Positions 53,444 to 60,934 of a stretch of 64,000 nt of DNA are shown piece by piece. Origin of the DNA: Flavobacterium potami (GTDB lineage Bacteria > Bacteroidota > Bacteroidia > Flavobacteriales > Flavobacteriaceae). The notes beneath the pieces are model-generated. The model ran no database searches. It was not told the origin of the DNA and saw nothing but the letters and a program-made list of their open reading frames with translations. The position numbers and the translations under genes were made by a program. How positions within the stretch are numbered: position 1 is the first letter of the stretch; the number at the start of each line of letters is the position of its first letter. The DNA is taken from assembly GCF_020026915.1 (NCBI RefSeq), contig NZ_JAINUY010000007.1, forward strand, positions 1 to 64,000. The letters are read 5' to 3'.

Positions 53444-53761
53444 TTAGAATTTTATTTTTAATAAAATTAAGTCATTTTTGGTTACCGTTGGAGATAAGTT
53501 TTGTTTCAGTTTTTGCTTCACAAAATCAGCTACTTTAAGAGCGTCTTTTTCTGTTTCAAAACTTTTGTTGTCACTTATCACCGGAATAATGGTCTGCTTA
53601 ATTAAAATTTTTTCTTTGTAGGTAATTGTATATCCCCATCCAGAATTTGTTTTAAAAGCAGCAGTTGTAAGAGCTTCTTTTTTTGTACAAGCCGTAAAAA
53701 GCATTACAAAAACAAAAAGCATTAAATTCTTCCAGATGTTATTCTGGAAGAATTTTTTCAT
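53444..53761 (-). CDS. DUF4907 family lipoprotein
   Basis: The 105-residue protein has a lipobox (L-F-T-A-C-T, followed by K-K-E) and the DUF4907 core W-G-Y-T-I-T-Y-K-E-K-I-L-I-K-Q-T-I-I-P with A-L-K-V-A-D-F-V. The ATG at 53761 directly follows the Kelch gene's stop; the longer frame would overlap it. The kinase gene follows with no gap. Function unknown. Confidence 0.82.
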   Translation of the reverse strand: MKKFFQNNIWKNLMLFVFVMLFTACTKKEALTTAAFKTNSGWGYTITYKEKILIKQTIIPVISDNKSFETEKDALKVADFVKQKLKQNLSPTVTKNDLILLKIKF

Positions 53762-53762
53762 A

Positions 53763-54770
53763 TTAATTATCATCGTCGCTTTGTTCTTCTAATGGCTTAA
53801 ATTCCCAGGCGTCATCAAAGTAAGTAGAGCCCACTCTTCCTAACATATAAAAACCACGGTTATTAATTGCAAAACCAACAGCATCTGTTCTTGTAGCACC
53901 TTCCATTGGAGTTCTTTCTACCCATAAATCACTCGTCGGATTATATTCCCAAACCGTTTTTATGTTTTCTCCTCCTACAATGTAACCTAGACCGTTTATA
54001 GAAAAACTTGAAGCATTTGCTCGAACAATTGCGTATTCATCATTATAACTATAATCGTCATCTGTATCTTTATCGATATCACGTTTTCTAGTCCAGACAT
54101 CAGAAGCAGGATCAAATTCCCAAAAATCTTCCTGATAGACTCCATTGTTTACACCCGTTGCCAAATATGCTTTATCTGCGATAACAAATACTGTTGCGTT
54201 ACGTCTTTTGTTTCCACTAAATCCGTTTACAAGAGTCCATGTGTTTGTCTGGTCGTTGTATTGGTAGAAATCTTTTAAGTAATTTCCATCATAACCAGTT
54301 CCAAAATAAGCTTTACCACCAGCTTGAAAACCTACAGCTGCATATCGGGCTGTTCCTCCAAAATCAGTTTTTTGCGTCCAGCTGTTAGCTGTTGGATCAT
54401 ACTGATAAAAATCTTTCAATTTATTTGTTCCATCATAGCCCAGACCTACATAGCCTTTTTCGTTCAATGCAAAACTAGAAGCAGAACTACGTCCTACGCC
54501 TGCAAAATCTGCTTTTTGTTCCCAATAATCACCTGTTGAGTTGTAAATCCATAAATCTTTTAAATAGACATCTCCAGTATAACCACCAACAACATAAGCG
54601 TAGTCTCCAATAACAAAACTCGTTGCACTAGATCTTGCCGGGCCATCGAAAGCTGATTTTTTTATCCAGTTTCCCATTAAATCGTCATCATCGTCATCAT
54701 TGCTGCAGCTTACAAAAAAGAGGCACGAAAAAAGCGCTGTGAATAAAATTCCTTTTTTTAGATTAATCAT
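53763..54770 (-). CDS. Kelch-repeat surface lipoprotein
   Basis: The 335-residue protein has a lipobox (F-V-S-C-S-N) followed at once by a run of six Asp, which resembles the acidic export signal of surface-exposed Bacteroidota lipoproteins. Five to six Kelch repeats follow (R-S-S-A-T-S-F-V-I-G-D-Y-A-Y-V-V-G-G-Y; R-Y-A-A-V-G-F-Q-A-G-G-K-A-Y-F-G-T-G-Y), giving a beta-propeller. Likely a ligand- or protein-binding surface protein. Confidence 0.87.
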   Translation of the reverse strand: MINLKKGILFTALFSCLFFVSCSNDDDDDDLMGNWIKKSAFDGPARSSATSFVIGDYAYVVGGYTGDVYLKDLWIYNSTGDYWEQKADFAGVGRSSASSFALNEKGYVGLGYDGTNKLKDFYQYDPTANSWTQKTDFGGTARYAAVGFQAGGKAYFGTGYDGNYLKDFYQYNDQTNTWTLVNGFSGNKRRNATVFVIADKAYLATGVNNGVYQEDFWEFDPASDVWTRKRDIDKDTDDDYSYNDEYAIVRANASSFSINGLGYIVGGENIKTVWEYNPTSDLWVERTPMEGATRTDAVGFAINNRGFYMLGRVGSTYFDDAWEFKPLEEQSDDDN

Positions 54771-54784
54771 AGTGTATTTAATAT

Positions 54785-55624
54785 TTATTGTTTGTATTTG
54801 ATCCCAATTCCTAAAACATAACCATTGCCTGTGTTGAAGTCGTAAACTTTATTGTTGTTGCTATCCAGCAGGCTGTATTTTTTATTAAAATCGTAACCGG
54901 CTTTAAAATTTAAAAACCAATTACTGCTGACATTTCTTTCGTATTCGAAAGCTGATGTCATTTGCGATAAAACTGCTTTTTCTGCTTTATCTTCATTATT
55001 TAATTCATCTAAATGGTAAAAATTACCGTTAAAGCTATTTGTTAAACTAAATTTGTTTCGCTCGTTATTAGAATATGAAATTCTAGAATCCGGAAATCCG
55101 ATACTCAAATTAGCATTGAGATTCATTTTATAATTAAAACCAATGATCGGAGTAAATTTTGGCGAACCAAAAACGGACGTTCGACCGGCTCCAAGTATTA
55201 CATCTATTTTTGAACTTAACTGTTGCTTGACTTCAATATTTCCTAAAACAGTCACGTCAGAAAAATCTAAATTTCGTTGGAAATTAGCTGTTGGAATAAT
55301 TGAAATATCCAGTTTTGTTTTTTCTAATAACTGATTCGAATATTCGATCTTGTTCTGAATTTGATTGAATTTTTCCTGATCGGCATAAAAATTATAAGGA
55401 TTCAGTTCATAAGTCACTTTCAGATTTGAATATTCTATTGTGTTTGCGATTTTACTTTTTGTTCCCAACTTTTTTTGATAGAAAATACCAACATTGGTTT
55501 CGCTGAAATTTATTTTTTCTGTGGGCTCTGTTTTAATATTCGCATAAGCGGCTAAATTTTCTTGAGCTTTCACGTTGACAATAGCAATCAAAAAAAGAGA
55601 ACAAACTAAAAACCTTACTTTCAT
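54785..55624 (-). CDS. Putative outer-membrane beta-barrel protein
   Basis: The 279-residue protein has a signal peptide (ending N-V-K-A-Q-E) and alternating hydrophobic/polar strands ending in aromatic residues, with a terminal strand G-N-G-Y-V-L-G-I-G-I-K-Y. I cannot assign a named family. It is the first gene of a minus-strand run reaching at least the kinase. Confidence 0.7.
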   Translation of the reverse strand: MKVRFLVCSLFLIAIVNVKAQENLAAYANIKTEPTEKINFSETNVGIFYQKKLGTKSKIANTIEYSNLKVTYELNPYNFYADQEKFNQIQNKIEYSNQLLEKTKLDISIIPTANFQRNLDFSDVTVLGNIEVKQQLSSKIDVILGAGRTSVFGSPKFTPIIGFNYKMNLNANLSIGFPDSRISYSNNERNKFSLTNSFNGNFYHLDELNNEDKAEKAVLSQMTSAFEYERNVSSNWFLNFKAGYDFNKKYSLLDSNNNKVYDFNTGNGYVLGIGIKYKQ

Positions 55625-55641
55625 TATTTATTTTATTGGTC

Positions 55642-55649
55642 CAAAATTA
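55642..55649 (-). promoter_or_regulatory. Promoter -7 element (TAATTTTG) of the minus-strand cluster
   Basis: Perfect TAnnTTTG on the minus strand, 17 bp before 55624. The remaining ~190 bp to the divergent gene hold no other gene; the plus-strand promoter is at 55833. Confidence 0.5.
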
Positions 55650-55832
55650 GGTGGATGACCGCCTTAAAAAAAAGAAGATATATATATGACGTGTTTTGAT
55701 AGACAAAATCGTCTTTTTTAAGGTCGAATTAAATTTTATGAAGACAATACCTCTTATAGATTGTTTTGTGCAATTTGTAGCTTAAAAAAGCGTGATAGTA
55801 TATGTTATTGTGTGTCACCAAAGCTTGCATTT

Positions 55833-55840
55833 TATATTTG
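55833..55840 (+). promoter_or_regulatory. Promoter of the DUF4270 gene (TATATTTG with TTG at 55808)
   Basis: Perfect TAnnTTTG 15 bp before the start, with a TTG at 55808-55810 (22-bp spacer). Fits both boxes of the Bacteroidota promoter. Confidence 0.65.
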
Positions 55841-55855
55841 TCCAAAAAATAGATT

Positions 55856-57184
55856 ATGCACAAGTTTATATTGATATTGCTTTTTGTACTAACCATATTT
55901 TCATGTGGTACAGACACAGATACCGGCGAATTTACAGTGGGGTCAGATTATTTAGCATTGAGCAATAAAGTCATTATGATCGATACGGTTACGGTCGAGA
56001 TGTCGACTATTAATTTCGACTCTCTGGCAACATCAAACCATGGAAGAATTTTGATTGGAAATTACGATGATCCTATTTTTGGAAAAGTAAAATCGGATAG
56101 CTACTTTCAGCTTTCTGCCTCATCGTATGCGCTAAATAATACTGGTTCAGATACAGAAGCGGTAAATTATGTTTTTGATTCTATTTCGATGATTCTGAAA
56201 TATGATAACTATTATTATGGAGACACCACAAAAGTGCAGACATTCAATATTCACAGATTGACTCAAAAAGTTAAACCGAATACGAATGATAGTAATTTTT
56301 ATAATAATTCGACCTTAACTTATGATTCCCAAAGTCTCGGGACTATATCTTTTAAACCAAGGCCAACAGAGAAAGATTCTATTAATATTAGAATGAATGA
56401 TGAATTTGGATCGGCTCTTTTTCAGAAAATAAAAAAAAGGGAAGTTACAGATTTTGAAAGTTTTACGGAATATCTTAAAGGGTTGGTTCTAGTTCCAGAA
56501 ACTTCAAATTCTGCCAATGTTATCGGTTTTAGCGTTTCTACAAGTAAGGTTCGAATGTACTATTCCAAATACCAAGCTGAAGCTGATGAGGTTCCATTTA
56601 CAATCGATTTTACAATTGCAGATGCTACCAAGCAATTCAATTCTATTTCGTTGGATAAAACGGGTACAATATTGCAGAATCTCCCCATTTCTAGTAGCAG
56701 ATTATCGAGTACGGCGACAAACAATCAGGGATTTATTCAATCTGGAACTGGTGTAGCTTGCCGAATCGATTTTCCGAATATTAAACAATTTAAGAATATC
56801 TCGACCAACGGAGCTATTGTAGATGCGAAGCTGTTCTTGAAACCGGTAAATAATTCGTATTCCGAAAAATATCCCTTAGCAGATTCTTTAAGTGTTTACG
56901 TTGGCGATAATTTGAATCGTATTAGCGCAACATTGGTAAACTCTGCAAACTCGACAGTTTACGGAATTTTGAATAAAAAAAGCGATGAATTTAATGAAAA
57001 CGTAGGATACACAATTCCTATTGGAAATTTTCTTCAAAAAGAAATGCTCAAACAATCCGACTCAAGATCATCTCTCATATTAACATTGCCAGGAATTTCT
57101 CAATCGGTGAATAGGATAGTTTTGGGCGATCAAAAACATTTAAACAATAAAATTCAGCTGAAAATTTATTACATCTCTTATTAA
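55856..57184 (+). CDS. DUF4270 family lipoprotein
   Basis: The 442-residue protein has a lipobox (I-F-S-C-G) and the family's N-terminal pattern: T-V-E-M-S-T-I-N-F-D-S-L, then G-R-I-L-I-G-N-Y-D-D-P-I-F-G. The C-terminal part is a beta-rich domain. DUF4270 lipoproteins are common in Bacteroidota; function not known to me. Its stop and the next start share one base (TAATG), suggesting coupling. Confidence 0.87.
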   Translation: MHKFILILLFVLTIFSCGTDTDTGEFTVGSDYLALSNKVIMIDTVTVEMSTINFDSLATSNHGRILIGNYDDPIFGKVKSDSYFQLSASSYALNNTGSDTEAVNYVFDSISMILKYDNYYYGDTTKVQTFNIHRLTQKVKPNTNDSNFYNNSTLTYDSQSLGTISFKPRPTEKDSINIRMNDEFGSALFQKIKKREVTDFESFTEYLKGLVLVPETSNSANVIGFSVSTSKVRMYYSKYQAEADEVPFTIDFTIADATKQFNSISLDKTGTILQNLPISSSRLSSTATNNQGFIQSGTGVACRIDFPNIKQFKNISTNGAIVDAKLFLKPVNNSYSEKYPLADSLSVYVGDNLNRISATLVNSANSTVYGILNKKSDEFNENVGYTIPIGNFLQKEMLKQSDSRSSLILTLPGISQSVNRIVLGDQKHLNNKIQLKIYYISY

Positions 57185-58419
57185 TGAAAAATAAAATTCT
57201 TTTATGGAGCTGCTTCATTTTGATGTCGCTGACTTCCTTTTCTCAAAGTATTTCCAGTTCGCCCTATTCTTTATATGGTGTAGGGAGTTTGTACGATTCG
57301 AATTTTGGATATTTATCTTCCACTAGTTCTTCAGGAATTGCTTTGCCTTCTGATACATTTATAAATAATCTGAATCCGGCGTCGTTAGGTTTTATGTACC
57401 AAAACCATTTTCTTTTTGATATTGGAGGAAAAGCTATTGCAACAACATATCAAAGCAGTTCTCGTACAGAGAAACGAAATAATTTTCAGTTTTCACACAT
57501 AGCTTTTGCTTTTCCTGTGAATAAAAAATCAGGTTTCAGCGTTTCGCTTCAGCCGTATTCCAGTTCGGTATTTAAAATTTCAAATTTAAAATTACCAATA
57601 GCAGACAGTCAGGAATTTTATTATGTCAGCGCACAGGGATCGGGCGGGTTGAATAATCTGGATTTTTCGTACGGATATCGATTTGGAAAAAAGTTTACGC
57701 TTGGAGTTACGGCAACTGCACTTTTCGGGAATACAGTTGATGAACGTGCTTTCTTAATTTCGAATGCAGTTACAACCATAAATAAAAAAACAAATTATAG
57801 TGGAATTCGTGCTACCTTGGGAGCACAATATAAAATAGATTCAACTTTTACAATCGCTACAACTTTTAAGGCTCCCACAAAGGTAAATGCTTCTAAAGTG
57901 CAATCTGTGACCAGTATTGCTGATGAGGTAGAAACTATCGTAGAATCCAACAAAGCTTCGGATACAGACGATTATTATATGCCTCTTGAAATTGGTTTCG
58001 GAATCAGCAAGCGATTTAAAAACAATTTGAATGCAACTTTAGATTACGAGAAAAGTTTCTGGAGCGATACAAAACAATCTGAACTATATGGGAACTTTGT
58101 AAATCAAGATCGTTTTGCACTTGGATTTACTTATAGCGCTAAAAAAAATGTTCGCAAATATTGGGATCGAGTAGGGTATGCTGCAGGGATAAGTTATGAT
58201 ACGGGCTATCTTGAAGTCGATAAGGAAAGAATAAATAATGCATCATTTTCTATTGGACTTAATCTACCAATAGAAAACACCTTCTCTTCTCTAAACGTGT
58301 CTTATTCTTATGGACAAAAAGGAAGAATAGCCAATGATTTGATAAAAGAAAACTACCATAAAATATCGCTCAATTTATCCTTAGATGGAATTTGGTTCGT
58401 CAAGCGAAAGATTGAATAG
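57184..58419 (+). CDS. Putative outer-membrane transporter, FadL/OmpP1-like
   Basis: The 411-residue protein has a signal peptide (ending T-S-F-S-Q-S) and opens S-S-P-Y-S-L-Y-G-V-G-S-L-Y, then S-S-G-I-A-L-P and N-N-L-N-P-A-S-L-G, the layout of FadL/OmpP1-like barrels of Bacteroidota. It is coupled to the DUF4270 lipoprotein, so the pair may act together. It converges on murI with a 4-bp gap and no visible terminator. Confidence 0.75.
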   Translation: MKNKILLWSCFILMSLTSFSQSISSSPYSLYGVGSLYDSNFGYLSSTSSSGIALPSDTFINNLNPASLGFMYQNHFLFDIGGKAIATTYQSSSRTEKRNNFQFSHIAFAFPVNKKSGFSVSLQPYSSSVFKISNLKLPIADSQEFYYVSAQGSGGLNNLDFSYGYRFGKKFTLGVTATALFGNTVDERAFLISNAVTTINKKTNYSGIRATLGAQYKIDSTFTIATTFKAPTKVNASKVQSVTSIADEVETIVESNKASDTDDYYMPLEIGFGISKRFKNNLNATLDYEKSFWSDTKQSELYGNFVNQDRFALGFTYSAKKNVRKYWDRVGYAAGISYDTGYLEVDKERINNASFSIGLNLPIENTFSSLNVSYSYGQKGRIANDLIKENYHKISLNLSLDGIWFVKRKIE

Positions 58420-58423
58420 TATC

Positions 58424-59200
58424 CTAAAAATCTTTTTTAATTACAGGATATTTATAGTCTAAAATTGATTCTAAAACGGCAGGATTAGAATTGACATAAA
58501 AAATTGGATCATGATCCTGGCTTTCTGAAAATCCTACTTTATCTCTAAGTAAGTTTTTAGTTTGTCTGGCAACAGCTTCTCCTGAATCTATTATTTTAAT
58601 ATGATCTGGGAGAATTTTTTTTATCTGTGGAATTAAATACGGATAGTGACTACAGCCTAAAACAAGGTAATCGATATTTGCTTCTATCATCGGCTGTAAA
58701 TAAGATTCCAGCAATTGAGTCATTTCCGGAGAGTACAGGTTTCCATCTTCTATAAGTTGTACAAGACCATGACCGACTTGTTCAATAATAGTAGTGTTCT
58801 GAAACATTTCTGCAGTTTTATTAAACAATTCACTGTTTAAAGTTCCCTTAGTGGCTAGAATTCCAATTATTTGTGTTTGAGAATTGTTTGCTGCCGGTTT
58901 AATTGCTGGTTCAATTCCAACAAAAGGGACATCATAATTAGCACGAAGCTCAAATATTGCATTTGTTGTAGCGGTATTGCAGGCAACAACAATTAATTTG
59001 CATTTATTGTCCAATAAAAACTCAACATTTTTTTTGCTTAAAGCAACAATCTCATCTTTACTTTTTTGACCGTAAGGAGCATTTTTGCTGTCAGCTAGGT
59101 AAATAGTTTTTTCGTTTGGAAGCAGATCATGAATAGCGCTCCAAATGGAAGTTCCGCCAATTCCAGAATCAAAAACGCCGATAGGATTGTTGTTTGTCAT
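58424..59200 (-). CDS. murI: Glutamate racemase
   Basis: This 258-residue enzyme makes D-glutamate for peptidoglycan. Both catalytic cysteines are clear: V-A-C-N-T-A-T (about residue 74) and L-G-C-S-H-Y-P (about 183). The N-terminus G-V-F-D-S-G-I-G-G-T-S holds the conserved Asp and Ser. Own promoter at 59205. Confidence 0.96.
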   Translation of the reverse strand: MTNNNPIGVFDSGIGGTSIWSAIHDLLPNEKTIYLADSKNAPYGQKSKDEIVALSKKNVEFLLDNKCKLIVVACNTATTNAIFELRANYDVPFVGIEPAIKPAANNSQTQIIGILATKGTLNSELFNKTAEMFQNTTIIEQVGHGLVQLIEDGNLYSPEMTQLLESYLQPMIEANIDYLVLGCSHYPYLIPQIKKILPDHIKIIDSGEAVARQTKNLLRDKVGFSESQDHDPIFYVNSNPAVLESILDYKYPVIKKDF

Positions 59201-59204
59201 AAAG

Positions 59205-59212
59205 CAAATTTA
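59205..59212 (-). promoter_or_regulatory. murI promoter -7 element (TAAATTTG)
   Basis: Perfect TAnnTTTG on the minus strand, only 4 bp before the murI start, so the transcript would be nearly leaderless. Confidence 0.5.
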
Positions 59213-59291
59213 CTATTTTTTTAATCTAATTTGATACTCTAAGGTAATTCAAATCTGGAAATAATAGAAGAGATAAGTTTTAATTTTTTGT

Positions 59292-59328
59292 AAAAAAAAA
59301 CTGCTCAAATTATAAAATTGAGCAGTTT
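59292..59328 (-). terminator. Terminator of the uppS-bamA-ompH-ompH cluster
   Basis: An 11-bp stem (59298-59308 with 59318-59328), a 9-nt loop, and a nine-T run on the minus strand. Confidence 0.92.
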
Positions 59329-59348
59329 AATTGTAAGGATTGAATTTC

Positions 59349-59852
59349 TTAGAATCCTAAATCTTTTTTAACATCAGCAGTAATGTTTGGACCATCAGCT
59401 AATAATAAAGTAGAACCGTCTAAAACGTATTGGTAACCTTTAGCTTTTCCAACTTTTTGGATAGAAGCTCTTACTTTTTCCATTAAAGGTTTTACGATAT
59501 CAGTTTCTTTTTGTTGTAATTCTTTTTGTGCATTGTCTCTGTAATCCACAATTCTTTTTTGCATGTCCTGAACTTCTTTAGAACGCTCTCCGTTAACAGC
59601 ATCAGTTACAGTTGCAGCTTCAGTTTCGTATTTTTTAATTTTTACTTGGTACTCATCAACCATTTTTTTGTATTCAGCATCGTATGTACCACTTAATTTT
59701 TGCAGTTGATTTTGAGCATCTAGCATTGCAGGCATTTTCGACATGATCTCGCTTACATCAACATGAGCTACCTTCGCTTGCGCGTTCATTGTGTTACTTG
59801 CTCCCAAAATAAGAATTGCAGCAATTAGTAAAGTTTTGATTTGTTTCATCAT
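59349..59852 (-). CDS. OmpH/Skp-family periplasmic chaperone, short form
   Basis: The 167-residue protein has a signal peptide (ending T-M-N-A-Q-A) and the OmpH/Skp layout: strand K-V-A-H-V-D-V-S-E-I, a long coiled-coil hairpin (about 45-120) and a C-terminal A-K-G-Y-Q-Y-V-L-D-G-S-T-L-L. Skp holds unfolded outer-membrane proteins for the BamA machinery. The start may be either of two adjacent Met codons. It follows the long OmpH gene by 14 bp. Confidence 0.9.
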   Translation of the reverse strand: MMKQIKTLLIAAILILGASNTMNAQAKVAHVDVSEIMSKMPAMLDAQNQLQKLSGTYDAEYKKMVDEYQVKIKKYETEAATVTDAVNGERSKEVQDMQKRIVDYRDNAQKELQQKETDIVKPLMEKVRASIQKVGKAKGYQYVLDGSTLLLADGPNITADVKKDLGF

Positions 59853-59866
59853 TTTTAAAATATTAA

Positions 59867-60892
59867 TTAATTATTGGTCGTATTTGATTTTTGTGTTTCG
59901 GCTTCTTTTGCTTTTTTAGCCGCTTCTCTTTCTTCTAAAATTTTCTTTCTTTTTTCTTCCAACTCTTTTTTACGCTGTTCATAAAGCATTTGTCTTTCTT
60001 CTGCTTTAGTCATTGTTGGCTCAGCGGTTGTTGTTTCGCCTGTTGTTGTTGCAGGTTTAGCTGTTGTTGTACTTGTTTTTGCAGGATCTGTTGCTGCTGG
60101 CGTCTCTGTTGTTTTAGCTGTTCCAGAAACCGTGCCATTTTTTTTAGCCTCTCTTTCAGCTGCTAAAGCATTTCTCCTATCCTCGTATTCTTTCCTTTTT
60201 GCTTCCTGTTCTAACTTTCTATCCTGAATTAATTTCTCTCTGGCAGCTTTTTTCTCATCAAGTGCTTTTTGACGTTCGGCCATTGCTGGGTTTTCATCAA
60301 TTGCATTTTCAAGATTTTCTTTTGCTTCCTGATCTTTTAATTGTTTTTTCGTAAGCTGTTCACGTTTTTCAGAACGATTTATAACTCTTAAAACCTGATC
60401 GCTGATGTCAAATCTTTTGTTGCTAAAAAGCATTGTCAAATCTGATGACTTATCGAAAATAAAATCATAATTTTTAGCTTCTGCAATATCTTGAACAGCA
60501 GTAAAAACCTGATCTTGAATTGGCTTTGCTAAAGCTGCTTTCTGTCTCATCAAATTACCATCAGAACCAAATTGTTTCTGCTGATAATCCATCATTTCTT
60601 GTTCAAGAAACTTGATTTCAGTTTCTCTTTCTTCAATTAATTCTTTGGTCAGTAAAGCTTTTTCAGTCTTTAAACTTTCCTTTAATGTATTTATATTTAA
60701 TTTTTTAGCCTCAACTTCTTGTTTCCACTTTTGAGCTTTTTGCTCTAATTGTGATTTGGCTTCTTTATAATCGGAAACATTTTCTAAAATATATTCCATG
60801 TCGATGTAGCCAATTCTAGTCGTCTTACCTTGTGCCTGACTTGTATTTGCTACAATCAAGGCTAAAAATATAAATAAAAATTGTTTTCTCAT
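59867..60892 (-). CDS. OmpH/Skp-family chaperone with a long charged C-terminal extension
   Basis: The 341-residue protein has a signal peptide (ending T-S-Q-A-Q-G), an OmpH domain (about 20-175, with R-I-G-Y-I-D-M-E-Y-I-L and Y-D-F-I-F-D-K-S-S-D-L-T) and then ~165 residues not found in standard Skp. The extension is Glu/Lys/Arg-rich coiled-coil sequence split by a Thr/Ala/Pro-rich stretch (about 255-295) that looks disordered. Located between bamA and the short Skp gene. Confidence 0.9.
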   Translation of the reverse strand: MRKQFLFIFLALIVANTSQAQGKTTRIGYIDMEYILENVSDYKEAKSQLEQKAQKWKQEVEAKKLNINTLKESLKTEKALLTKELIEERETEIKFLEQEMMDYQQKQFGSDGNLMRQKAALAKPIQDQVFTAVQDIAEAKNYDFIFDKSSDLTMLFSNKRFDISDQVLRVINRSEKREQLTKKQLKDQEAKENLENAIDENPAMAERQKALDEKKAAREKLIQDRKLEQEAKRKEYEDRRNALAAEREAKKNGTVSGTAKTTETPAATDPAKTSTTTAKPATTTGETTTAEPTMTKAEERQMLYEQRKKELEEKRKKILEEREAAKKAKEAETQKSNTTNN

Positions 60893-60934
60893 AACATAAC
60901 TTTATTTGATGATTTTTAACCAAACGTTATTTCT

